41,548 nucleotides of DNA. Source: Bacillota bacterium. GTDB lineage: Bacteria > Bacillota > Clostridia > Peptostreptococcales > Anaerovoracaceae. Made by a program: the position numbers and the translations under genes. The notes under the pieces are model-generated. The model made no database searches. It saw only the letters and a program-made list of their open reading frames with translations, and was not told the DNA's origin. Positions 7,674 to 14,550 of the stretch are shown piece after piece (position 1 is the first letter of the stretch; the number at the start of each line of letters is the position of its first letter). The DNA lies in the NCBI GenBank assembly GCA_029239605.1, contig JARBUO010000008.1:1-41548 (forward strand). Reading direction: 5' to 3'.

Positions 7674-8317
7674 CAAATGTAGAAAATTTCAATGACCAGG
7701 GGAGATCTGAAGAAATTCTTAATGCCATCTCCCATGGGCTTGGCGGCCTTCTGGCAATTGGCGGAACTGCTGTAATGCTGGTTTTCGCTGCAGGAACCGG
7801 AGCGGTGATGGATATGGTCAGTGCTTCTGTTTATTGCTTTGGGCTGATCTTTCTGTATGTAATGTCAACCTTGTATCATTCCATGAGTCGATACGGTGCT
7901 AAGCGGATCTTTCAGAAGCTGGATCATTGTTCGATCTTTGTTTTGATTGTCGGAAGTTATGCCCCGGTTTGTCTGTCGCTTCTGGGAGGAAAACTGGGCT
8001 GGATTATTTTCAGTGTAAATCTATTCCTTGCACTATTGGGGATTGTGGCGAATGCCATCAGCGTAAAAAAGTGGAGCAAGGTTTCTCTGCTGCTTTATCT
8101 CCTGATGGGGTGGTCGGTTTTAGCCGGCGTCAAACCATTGATGCAGCTGATTTCCTTTAATGGATTTCTTTTGCTGCTCCTGGGCGGCTTGTTCTATTCC
8201 ATCGGCGTTATTTTTTACACCAGGAAGAAACCCCGTTATATGCATACGGTCTGGCACCTGTTTGTTTTGACGGGAAGCTGCTTCCATTACTTCTTTATCC
8301 TATTCTATATTTTCTAA
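7670..8317 (+). CDS. Hemolysin III / TrhA-type (PAQR-like) seven-helix membrane protein
   Basis: The 215-residue protein has seven hydrophobic segments and family signatures: EEILNAISHGLGG at the start, MSTLYHSMS with QKLDHCSIFVLIVGSYAPV in the middle, and HTVWHLFVLTGSCFHYFFI at the end. These conserved Ser, His and Asp residues form the metal site of the PAQR/CREST superfamily. Its ATG overlaps the infC stop as ATGA (7670-7673) and there is no separate ribosome binding site, so translation is probably coupled to IF-3. The name reflects history; hemolytic activity should not be assumed. Confidence 0.9.
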   Translation: MTNVENFNDQGRSEEILNAISHGLGGLLAIGGTAVMLVFAAGTGAVMDMVSASVYCFGLIFLYVMSTLYHSMSRYGAKRIFQKLDHCSIFVLIVGSYAPVCLSLLGGKLGWIIFSVNLFLALLGIVANAISVKKWSKVSLLLYLLMGWSVLAGVKPLMQLISFNGFLLLLLGGLFYSIGVIFYTRKKPRYMHTVWHLFVLTGSCFHYFFILFYIF

Positions 8318-8345
8318 CGATTTATCGTTTATCATGGCAGATCAG

Positions 8346-8375
8346 AATGCAATTCTTAAGGGTTGCATTTTTTTG
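8346..8375 (+). terminator. Terminator of the infC-hemolysin III unit
   Basis: AATGCAA (8346-8352) pairs with TTGCATT (8363-8369) across a ten-base loop and is followed by TTTTT. Confidence 0.75.
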
Positions 8376-8588
8376 TTTGTAAAAAAAATTACATCCGTAA
8401 GAGCGGTCCATCGAGGATCGTCGAAGGATAGGCCTTGCAAACCGTATCTTTTAGGATTATATTAAAATCAAAATACAAGCTTAAAACAGTTCATTCATAA
8501 ACTGGAATTCAAAATGAACATAAAAACATCCTATTACATCAAATGACAGACTCATGGCGGGAAATCTCACTTGAGTGGAGGGAGTTTT

Positions 8589-10565
8589 ATGAGCAGGGAA
8601 ATGAATCCGAAAAAGGATTATATTATCAATTCCCATGAAAGGTGCAGACAGTACAAGGTTGAGCAGGATCGAGTTTACAGCAAAAAAATCATATCTGGCA
8701 ATGAGCTCTATAAAAAGTTCGAAAAGAAAAAAGAATTGATCGATACTGCGGATTTTTTTATGAGCCGGCTATATAACTTTGTCAAAGGATCTAATTTTTT
8801 TTCAATCTTGACGGATGAAGAAGGCTGTATCTTAAGTATTATCGGAGATGAAACGATTCTATCTGAGGCGTTTTCTTTGAAAATGGTTCCTGGTGCCTAT
8901 ATGGATGAACGCAGCATCGGAACCAATTCTATGGGGACAACGCTCTATGAGGGCAAGCCTGTCCAGGTATCCGGTGAAGAGCATTACATAAAGGCCTATC
9001 ACAGGTGGACCTGCTCAGCTTCACCCATCCGCAATTCCAGTGGTGATATCATCGGGAGCATCGATTTAACGGGGTTCAGTGAATCTGTAAACCTCCATAC
9101 GCTGGGGATGGTGGTAGCTGCTGCCAATGCCATCGAAGAAATGCTGGATATCAAACGGTACAATGAAGAGCTGTCCATGGAAAAGAAGTTCACAGAGACA
9201 ATCCTGGAATCCATTGACGCGGGGATACTGGCTGTTGATTTGGACGGAGTGATTAAAACGGTGAATCATCATGCCGCTGAGTTATTTGGATACAGTCAGG
9301 ATGAACTGAAAGCGATGCTGGTTCCCGAACTTCTTGACGATTGGAACAAAGTGAAGCAAGCAGTGGTTAACCGCAAGAGCTTTGTGGATTCAGAAGTATA
9401 TGTTAATTTGAAACGGAAAAAGCTTCCGTTCAATCTCAGTGCGTATCCGAACTATGACGTCGATCAGAAGCTAATGAACATCGTCTTTGTTTTTGTAGAA
9501 GTTAGAAAGGTCAGAAAGCTGGCCAATAAGATTATGGGGCATCAGGCAATCTATACCTTTGAGAAGATAATCGGTCAGGATAAAAAATTTATACGCATTA
9601 TCGATTATGCAAAGAAGATAGCAGACAGCAGATCCAACATATTAATTATGGGCGAAAGCGGTACTGGAAAAGAGCTTTTTGCCCAGGCAATTCATAACTA
9701 CAGCAGCAGACATGACGAACCTTTTGTGGCGATTAATTGTGGTGCAATTCCCAGAAATCTCATCGAATCAGAACTATTCGGCTATGAAGGAGGCGCATTT
9801 ACGGGGGCGAAGAGCTCAGGCCAACCGGGCAAATTCGAGATTGCAGACGGGGGAACTATTTTTCTGGATGAAATTGGTGAGATGCCGCTTGATATGCAAA
9901 CCAGGCTGCTCCGCGTGATCGAAGAAGGTATTGTAATCCGTGTGGGAAGCAACAAGGAGATTCTGGTGGATGCCAGAGTTATCGCAGCAACCAACAAGGA
10001 CTTGAACGAAGAGGTGAAAAAGGGAAACTTCCGAAAGGATCTGTATTATCGTCTGAATGTGCTGCCCATCAGGCTGATGCCCTTGAGAGAACGAAAAGGG
10101 GATATCCCTCTCCTCAGCCAGTATTTTATGGAGCGGATTTCACGAAAACTAAAAAAGAAAAGCGTGCCGATCAATGAAGAGACTATGAAAGTTTTCGTGG
10201 AATATGAATGGCCCGGAAATATCAGGGAACTTGAGAATCTTGTTGAACTCATCGTTAATACGGAAGCAATCCCTGACAGCTTTTTCAAATTTCTCCCCGA
10301 CAATACAATGAAATCCACCTCCGATCTTTCCCGCAAAGCCTATCACAGCGCAGAAGATGAAATAGAAGAGGAAGCTTTTGAAGAAATTCTGAATCTGGAG
10401 CTCATGGAGAAGATGCATATCCTGAAGGTGCTTAACCGTTACGGCGGTAATATTACACTTTGTGCAAAGACGCTGGGAATCGGCAGAAATACCCTTTATC
10501 GGAAAATGGAATACTACGGCATCAAATGTACGGAAGCAGAGCGGGCAACCTCTTATATGGCATGA
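8589..10565 (+). CDS. Sigma-54-dependent transcriptional activator (GAF-PAS-AAA+-Fis)
   Basis: This is an enhancer-binding protein of 658 residues. In order it has a GAF-like sensor (about 55-180, [20 protein letters not shown], as in AcoR-type regulators), a PAS domain (about 200-310, [17 protein letters not shown]), the AAA+ domain with Walker A GESGTGKE (355-362), the sigma-54 contact loop GAFTGA (402-407) and Walker B GGTIFLDE, and a C-terminal Fis helix-turn-helix ([23 protein letters not shown] in register, about 612-640). GGAGGGAG (8577-8584) supports the ATG at 8589. It lies just upstream of Mo-hydroxylase accessory genes, and a clean sigma-54 promoter with paired palindromes lies at 12483-12658, so that operon is its likely target. 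The effector is unknown. Confidence 0.95.
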   Translation: MSREMNPKKDYIINSHERCRQYKVEQDRVYSKKIISGNELYKKFEKKKELIDTADFFMSRLYNFVKGSNFFSILTDEEGCILSIIGDETILSEAFSLKMVPGAYMDERSIGTNSMGTTLYEGKPVQVSGEEHYIKAYHRWTCSASPIRNSSGDIIGSIDLTGFSESVNLHTLGMVVAAANAIEEMLDIKRYNEELSMEKKFTETILESIDAGILAVDLDGVIKTVNHHAAELFGYSQDELKAMLVPELLDDWNKVKQAVVNRKSFVDSEVYVNLKRKKLPFNLSAYPNYDVDQKLMNIVFVFVEVRKVRKLANKIMGHQAIYTFEKIIGQDKKFIRIIDYAKKIADSRSNILIMGESGTGKELFAQAIHNYSSRHDEPFVAINCGAIPRNLIESELFGYEGGAFTGAKSSGQPGKFEIADGGTIFLDEIGEMPLDMQTRLLRVIEEGIVIRVGSNKEILVDARVIAATNKDLNEEVKKGNFRKDLYYRLNVLPIRLMPLRERKGDIPLLSQYFMERISRKLKKKSVPINEETMKVFVEYEWPGNIRELENLVELIVNTEAIPDSFFKFLPDNTMKSTSDLSRKAYHSAEDEIEEEAFEEILNLELMEKMHILKVLNRYGGNITLCAKTLGIGRNTLYRKMEYYGIKCTEAERATSYMA

Positions 10566-10662
10566 ATATTGCTTCACTTATTTTTGTAAGGCGTTATGCA
10601 GTATTTCCTCCGAATTAAGGAAAGGGAAGAGGAACAGACATGAGAGAGGAGAAGGAGCAGTA

Positions 10663-10869
10663 TTGAAAGAGGAGAAAGAACAAGCAATTCCCTGGATTTG
10701 TGATAAATGCAAGGAAAAGCTGGTTTTGCGGAAGGTGAAGGCATCCTACCTTGGAGGAAATTTTGAGGTAGATCTCATGAAATGTCCAAAATGCGGCAAT
10801 GTGTTTATTGGAGAAGAGCTGGCCACTGGGAAAATGCTGGAGGTTGAGAAAGGCCTGGAGGATAAGTAG
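10663..10869 (+). CDS. Zinc-ribbon redox protein (DVU_1557-like), TTG start
   Basis: This 68-residue protein has two CxxC pairs, CDKC and CPKC, framing VRKVKASYLGGNFEVDL-like sequence and ending GEELATGKMLEVEKGLEDK. It resembles the small 'redox protein' encoded beside aldehyde oxidoreductase genes in Desulfovibrio (DVU_1557 type, from memory). The start is taken as TTG at 10663, five bases after AAGGAG; no in-frame ATG is well placed. An 8-codon frame, MREEKEQY, starts at 10640 and overlaps this start, and its sequence nearly repeats the first residues of this protein (KEEKEQ). Its role in maturation or electron transfer for the Mo-enzyme is inferred from position. Confidence 0.75.
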   Translation: MKEEKEQAIPWICDKCKEKLVLRKVKASYLGGNFEVDLMKCPKCGNVFIGEELATGKMLEVEKGLEDK

Positions 10870-10896
10870 TATGAGTGCGAAAAGGAGGGGCAGAGC

Positions 10897-11349
10897 ATGG
10901 ATAATTCAGGGTTTCAAATGTTTCGGCTAAAGAATTTGGGTTACTGCTGCACGCAAATCTTGCTGAAGATGGCACTCGATGAGGAGAAACAGGAAAATCA
11001 GGATCTGCTCCGTGCAGCAAATGGCTTATGTATGGGCATCGGAAGCAGCCAGAAAATCTGCGGGGTATTAACGGGAGGCATTATGATTTTGGGATTATAT
11101 GCGGGAAAAGGAAACGATAAAGAGTTTGCAGATCCCAAATACTCACAGATGGTGGATGAGTTTACGGATTGGTTCGAATCGATGTATGAAAGTACGGAAT
11201 GCCGCGATATCATTGGCGTCTGCACAGTAACAGACTATCTGACAAATCAGGAATATCTGATGAAATGCGGTGATCTGATGGTTCGGAGCTATGATAAGAT
11301 CGTGGAACTTCTGGAATCCAATGATTTTTCTTTCGGGACCAGAGAATAA
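10897..11349 (+). CDS. C-GCAxxG-C-C family protein (DVU_1555-like)
   Basis: The 150-residue, mainly helical protein begins behind AAGGAGGGG. Cysteines sit in the family pattern: GYCCTQI near residue 16, GLCMGIGSSQKICGVLTGG around 43-61, and later CRDIIGVC and KCGD. This matches the redox-active C-GCAxxG-C-C family, of which a subgroup (DVU_1555 type) accompanies molybdenum aldehyde oxidoreductases. The exact motif is varied here (LCMGIG instead of GCAxxG). It lies between the zinc-ribbon gene and the XdhC gene in what looks like an accessory operon. A role in sulfur or cluster handling is only inference. Confidence 0.8.
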   Translation: MDNSGFQMFRLKNLGYCCTQILLKMALDEEKQENQDLLRAANGLCMGIGSSQKICGVLTGGIMILGLYAGKGNDKEFADPKYSQMVDEFTDWFESMYESTECRDIIGVCTVTDYLTNQEYLMKCGDLMVRSYDKIVELLESNDFSFGTRE

Positions 11350-11367
11350 AATGAGGGGTTTTCCCGT

Positions 11368-12447
11368 ATGCATTCAAATATCTACCGAAAACTAAAAGAT
11401 GAGCTGGATCATGGAAGTAAAGCCGTGGTCTTAACCTGGATCAATCATCCTTCCATGGATGCGTCAGGACTTCCGAAAAGCCTGTTAACCCAGGAGAAGC
11501 TCTTCGCGGACCCTTTACCAGAGTACTTTGATGTGAGAGCGTCTGAAAGAGTGAACTCTTCTTTTGATACAGGCTGCCCGCAACTTTGCCAAAGTGATGT
11601 CGGCTATGATCTATTGATTGAGCCATACTACCCGGTCCCTCAGCTGATTATTTTGGGCGGAGGAGCGGTGGCGAAACCCCTTTCTGAATTGGGCGCTAAA
11701 GTTGGCTTTACGGTAACTGTGATAGATGACAAGCCGATGTACGCCAATAAAGACCGATTTCCGGAGGCTGAGAACGTTATCTGTGCTGACTTTTCCGATT
11801 GTTTCGAAGGGCTTGCATTGAATGGGCACAGCTTTGTGGTCATTGTGACGCGGGAACATCGTCATGATTTGGAATGCCTTCGCCAGATTTTGAATCGTAA
11901 AACCGCATATGCCGGAATGATCGGATCCAAAGAAAGCCTGAATCGTGTAAAAGAACAACTCCTTAAGGAAGGATTTTCTGGAGAGCAGATTGATCAGGTA
12001 CATATGCCGGTGGGCCTGGATATCGGCGCGGACTCTCCTGAGGAAATTGCGGTATCCATTATTGCAGAGATCATTGGATGCCGGAGATTTTCAAAGGCAA
12101 AACAAATGGCTGGAGAAGCGGAACCATTTCACTATGCACAGACTGACAAAATGGTGCTTGATGAGTTGTGCCGGCAGACTGAAGAACCGAAAGCGATTGC
12201 CACGATCATTGAGACCCAAGGCTCCGTTCCAAGGAAAGCAGGGACGAAAATGCTGATTTGGTCCTACGGAATGACTGTTGGAAGTATTGGGGGAGGCTAC
12301 GCAGAAGGAGAACTGATCAATACAGCGTGGCAGATCATCGGAACGGGGAAATCGCTGATTTATGAGATTGATCTTACCGGTCAGGCTGCTGAAGAAGAAG
12401 GGATGGTTTGCGGCGGTACTATGAAAATATTGATAGAGGATTGTTAG
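11368..12447 (+). CDS. XdhC/CoxI-family Mo-hydroxylase maturation factor
   Basis: XdhC proteins bind molybdenum cofactor and deliver its sulfurated form to xanthine-dehydrogenase-type enzymes. The 359-residue protein has a Rossmann domain with LIILGGGAVAKPL at about 92-104 and VIDDKPMYANKDRFPEAE after it. It also has a CoxI domain at the C-terminus (ETQGSVPRKAGTKMLI near 283-298, GSIGGGYAEGELI, and GMVCGGTMKILIE at the end, including the conserved CGG). Most XdhC proteins have these halves in the opposite order. Residues 1-90 look like a degenerate CoxI half. The gene follows the C-GCAxxG-C-C gene by 18 bases and precedes the sigma-54 control region, so it probably matures the enzyme encoded at 14551. 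Confidence 0.88.
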   Translation: MHSNIYRKLKDELDHGSKAVVLTWINHPSMDASGLPKSLLTQEKLFADPLPEYFDVRASERVNSSFDTGCPQLCQSDVGYDLLIEPYYPVPQLIILGGGAVAKPLSELGAKVGFTVTVIDDKPMYANKDRFPEAENVICADFSDCFEGLALNGHSFVVIVTREHRHDLECLRQILNRKTAYAGMIGSKESLNRVKEQLLKEGFSGEQIDQVHMPVGLDIGADSPEEIAVSIIAEIIGCRRFSKAKQMAGEAEPFHYAQTDKMVLDELCRQTEEPKAIATIIETQGSVPRKAGTKMLIWSYGMTVGSIGGGYAEGELINTAWQIIGTGKSLIYEIDLTGQAAEEEGMVCGGTMKILIEDC

Positions 12448-12482
12448 CGTTATTCCACATAAAGGTGAGGATTTTCAGAGAC

Positions 12483-12552
12483 TGTTCCACAATGGAGCAG
12501 TGTTCCACTTCGAAACAAAGGCGGAGACGCATATCTGTTCCGTGATGGAACA
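12483..12552 (+). promoter_or_regulatory. Paired activator-binding palindromes upstream of the sigma-54 promoter
   Basis: Two 17-base inverted repeats with the same layout occur: TGTTCCACAATGGAGCA (12483-12499) and TGTTCCGTGATGGAACA (12536-12552). A single half site TGTTCCAC lies at 12501-12508. The palindrome centres are 53 bases apart, about five helical turns, and the nearer one lies about 100 bases upstream of the -24 element. This is the arrangement expected for enhancer sites of a sigma-54 activator; the protein encoded at 8589 is the obvious candidate. Confidence 0.7.
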
Positions 12553-12593
12553 CCTTGATAAAGATCTTAAACCAAGTCAGTAAGGATGATACC

Positions 12594-12616
12594 AAAAAGG
12601 GCGCTGCCCTTTTTTT
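12594..12616 (+). terminator. Terminator of the accessory operon
   Basis: AAAAAGGGC-GCT-GCCCTTTTT followed by more T (12594-12616) is a strong intrinsic terminator. It sits between the enhancer-like sites and the -24/-12 promoter, so it isolates the Mo-hydroxylase operon from upstream transcription. Confidence 0.85.
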
Positions 12617-12643
12617 ATTTTGCGAAAATAAGGGTGTATCCTT

Positions 12644-12658
12644 TGGCATGATATATGC
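12644..12658 (+). promoter_or_regulatory. Sigma-54 (-24/-12) promoter of the Mo-hydroxylase operon
   Basis: TGGCAT at 12644-12649 and ATGC at 12655-12658 match the TGGCAC-N5-TTGC pattern, with the invariant GG and GC dinucleotides at exactly the required spacing. Transcription would start near 12670, about 67 bases before the first gene at 12737. No sigma-A promoter is evident in this gap. Confidence 0.75.
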
Positions 12659-12736
12659 TTATTCAATAAATAAAGATTCTGTGGATACGGAATCAAGAAT
12701 GCGGTTATATACTCAAGTTTAAAATGGAGGGAAACT

Positions 12737-13927
12737 ATGCTTAAAAAGACGTTGTTTATCAATGAGAGCGAAAAACGTGTCGTAGTTGATCCTGAAGTCA
12801 CTCTCGCAGAGGTTGTAAGGAAACAAATGTTTCTCACAGGAACCAAGATCGGCTGCGGGAAAGGCACCTGCGGCGCCTGTACGGTCATCATGAACGGGTC
12901 AGCGGTTCGCTCCTGCATCCTAAAGATGAGGGATGTGCCGGAAGACGCCAGGATCATTACTATTGAAGGGGTAGGAACAGGAAACCATCTCCACCCGATT
13001 CAGCTTGCGTGGATCGTACATGCAGCTGCACAATGCGGGTTCTGCGCTCCCGGCTTTATAATGTCAGCCAAGGCTCTGCTGAGCCAAAACCAGAATCCGG
13101 GAAAAGAGGAAGTACGGGAGTGGTTTCAAAATCATCATAATGTTTGCAGATGCTGCGGTGATGATCCTGCAGTGGATGCTGTTATGGACGCGGCAAAGCT
13201 GCTGCGGGGCGAAATAACTACAGAAGAACTTTGGTCTAAATTGAAAGAACAAACCAATGGGTCACCATCTGGCAGTGCAGATGCTGCGGTGGCAAAGGTC
13301 ACAGGCGTGTGGGATTTTGGCGCAGATCTGGGGCTGAAACTCCCGGAAGGAACGCTTCATGCCAAGCTGGTTACAGCTCAGGAAAATCAGTCAAACATTC
13401 TTGCCATCGATACTTCTGAAGCAGAAGCCATGCCGGGCGTATACAAAATTCTGACCTATAAGGATGTGCTTGGTACAAACTACATCAGTCAGGCTGCTTA
13501 CGCTTCCGGATCGGGCAGAGACGGAGCAATTTTAAGCGATAAAAAAGCAGCCGCCTTCGGAGATGCTGTGGCCATGGTGCTGGCGTTCAAACCGAAGCTG
13601 GCGGAAGAGGCAGCCAGAAAGGTAAAAATTAAAACAGAGAGCCTTATTGAGGGTATTCCGGCTGCTGAAGTCGGTGACCGTGATTTAGCGCCGAGCACAG
13701 GGTTTGCTTATCTCAACGAAAAGGGGAAGTTAATCATACATACAAGTCATACTGACATTTCCCACCGTGAATTGGCAGATAGCATCGGAATCTTACCGGA
13801 GAAACTGACCCTTGTTCCAAACCCTGCAGTGGGAATGGGCAATGCCAGGCCGGCAGCAGTATCTTTGGAAGGTCTTCTTGGTGTGGCGGCTTTGGCCGTT
13901 AAAAAACCGGTATACCTCGAGCTGTGA
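12737..13927 (+). CDS. Shortened Mo-hydroxylase paralogue with intact [2Fe-2S] domains
   Basis: The first gene of the operon encodes 396 residues closely related to the 905-residue enzyme at 14551. The plant-type [2Fe-2S] domain has Cys40, 45, 48 and 60, and the helical second-cluster domain has Cys100, 103, 137 and 139, the positions known from the D. gigas aldehyde oxidoreductase. The CRCTGY that usually follows the last pair is changed to CRCCGDDP. The Mo-domain part begins (KVTGVWDFGAD, MPGVYKILTYKDV), lacks roughly 45-50 residues relative to the paralogue, then resumes (TGFAYLNEKGKLIIH) and stops at KKPVYLEL. The remaining 450 or so residues that complete the Mo site are missing, with no leftover coding sequence downstream. 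It cannot be a complete hydroxylase; an electron-transfer or scaffold role is possible. Confidence 0.85.
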   Translation: MLKKTLFINESEKRVVVDPEVTLAEVVRKQMFLTGTKIGCGKGTCGACTVIMNGSAVRSCILKMRDVPEDARIITIEGVGTGNHLHPIQLAWIVHAAAQCGFCAPGFIMSAKALLSQNQNPGKEEVREWFQNHHNVCRCCGDDPAVDAVMDAAKLLRGEITTEELWSKLKEQTNGSPSGSADAAVAKVTGVWDFGADLGLKLPEGTLHAKLVTAQENQSNILAIDTSEAEAMPGVYKILTYKDVLGTNYISQAAYASGSGRDGAILSDKKAAAFGDAVAMVLAFKPKLAEEAARKVKIKTESLIEGIPAAEVGDRDLAPSTGFAYLNEKGKLIIHTSHTDISHRELADSIGILPEKLTLVPNPAVGMGNARPAAVSLEGLLGVAALAVKKPVYLEL

Positions 13928-14003
13928 TCGGGACATCCGTGATCAGACAATGGAAAAGAACGTTTGGCAGCAGTGCAGCCGGGAGTGTTAAATTCTAAAT
14001 TAT

Positions 14004-14044
14004 AGGAGGTGTAACGGTATCGCTTATGCGATGTCTAAGATATC
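14004..14044 (+). promoter_or_regulatory. Ribosome binding site separated from its start by a hairpin
   Basis: AGGAGG (14004-14009) is 35 bases from the ferredoxin ATG at 14045. GGTATC (14016-14021) can pair with GATATC (14039-14044), which ends at the base before the ATG. Folding would leave 6 unpaired bases between AGGAGG and the stem and place the ATG directly after it. An alternative inner hairpin ATCGC-TTAT-GCGAT (14019-14032) also forms. Confidence 0.5.
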
Positions 14045-14485
14045 ATGAGTAAAATTTTAATGATTTATCCAAAGAAGTGTAAAAATTGCGGAACTTGTGA
14101 GTCCGTCTGCTCCAACGCGGCAGTCAATGTGATTCATTTTGATGAAGCGGTAATTTCCGTTCCTGTCATGTGTATGCAGTGCCAAGATGCGGCATGTATG
14201 AAGGTCTGTCCCACCGGAGCTGTGTACCGGGATGAGAATGGTGCCGTTGTTACTGACCCGGGCAAATGTATTGGGTGCAAGATGTGCATCAGCTCCTGCC
14301 CCATGGGGAATATCCATTACAGCACAAGGCAAAAGAAAGTGATGAAATGCAATCTTTGCGACGGGAATCCCGATTGTGTGAAATACTGTCCCACAAGGGC
14401 CATCGAATATGTAGACGGAACGGTATCAAATCTTGAAAAGAAACGAGCCGTAGCAGAGAAGTTTCTGGAATTGTTTGAGGATTAG
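14045..14485 (+). CDS. Four-cluster 4Fe-4S polyferredoxin electron-transfer subunit
   Basis: The 146-residue protein has HycB/CooF/AOR-ferredoxin layout, with four cysteine groups: [35 protein letters not shown] and [14 protein letters not shown], enough for four [4Fe-4S] clusters. Such subunits carry electrons between a catalytic subunit and a flavoprotein. It lies between the two Mo-hydroxylase paralogues. The start at 14045 is supported by alignment with other members, which begin MSK-like before the first cluster, but the ribosome binding site is distant and bridged by a potential hairpin. Confidence 0.9.
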   Translation: MSKILMIYPKKCKNCGTCESVCSNAAVNVIHFDEAVISVPVMCMQCQDAACMKVCPTGAVYRDENGAVVTDPGKCIGCKMCISSCPMGNIHYSTRQKKVMKCNLCDGNPDCVKYCPTRAIEYVDGTVSNLEKKRAVAEKFLELFED

Positions 14486-14550
14486 TAAGCAGGAACCTAC
14501 TGTTTTTATGCAGGCAGTTTCAAATCGATTTAATAAAAGGAGACAATCAG

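Noticed and set aside
8432-8448. Sigma-54 promoter upstream of the activator gene (GG ... TTGC)
   Set aside because: The GG-to-GC spacing is one base short, which such promoters do not tolerate.
12737-13927. Simple frameshifted pseudogene of the Mo-enzyme
   Set aside because: The missing C-terminal part is not present in any frame downstream, and the Fe-S ligands and reading frame are intact.
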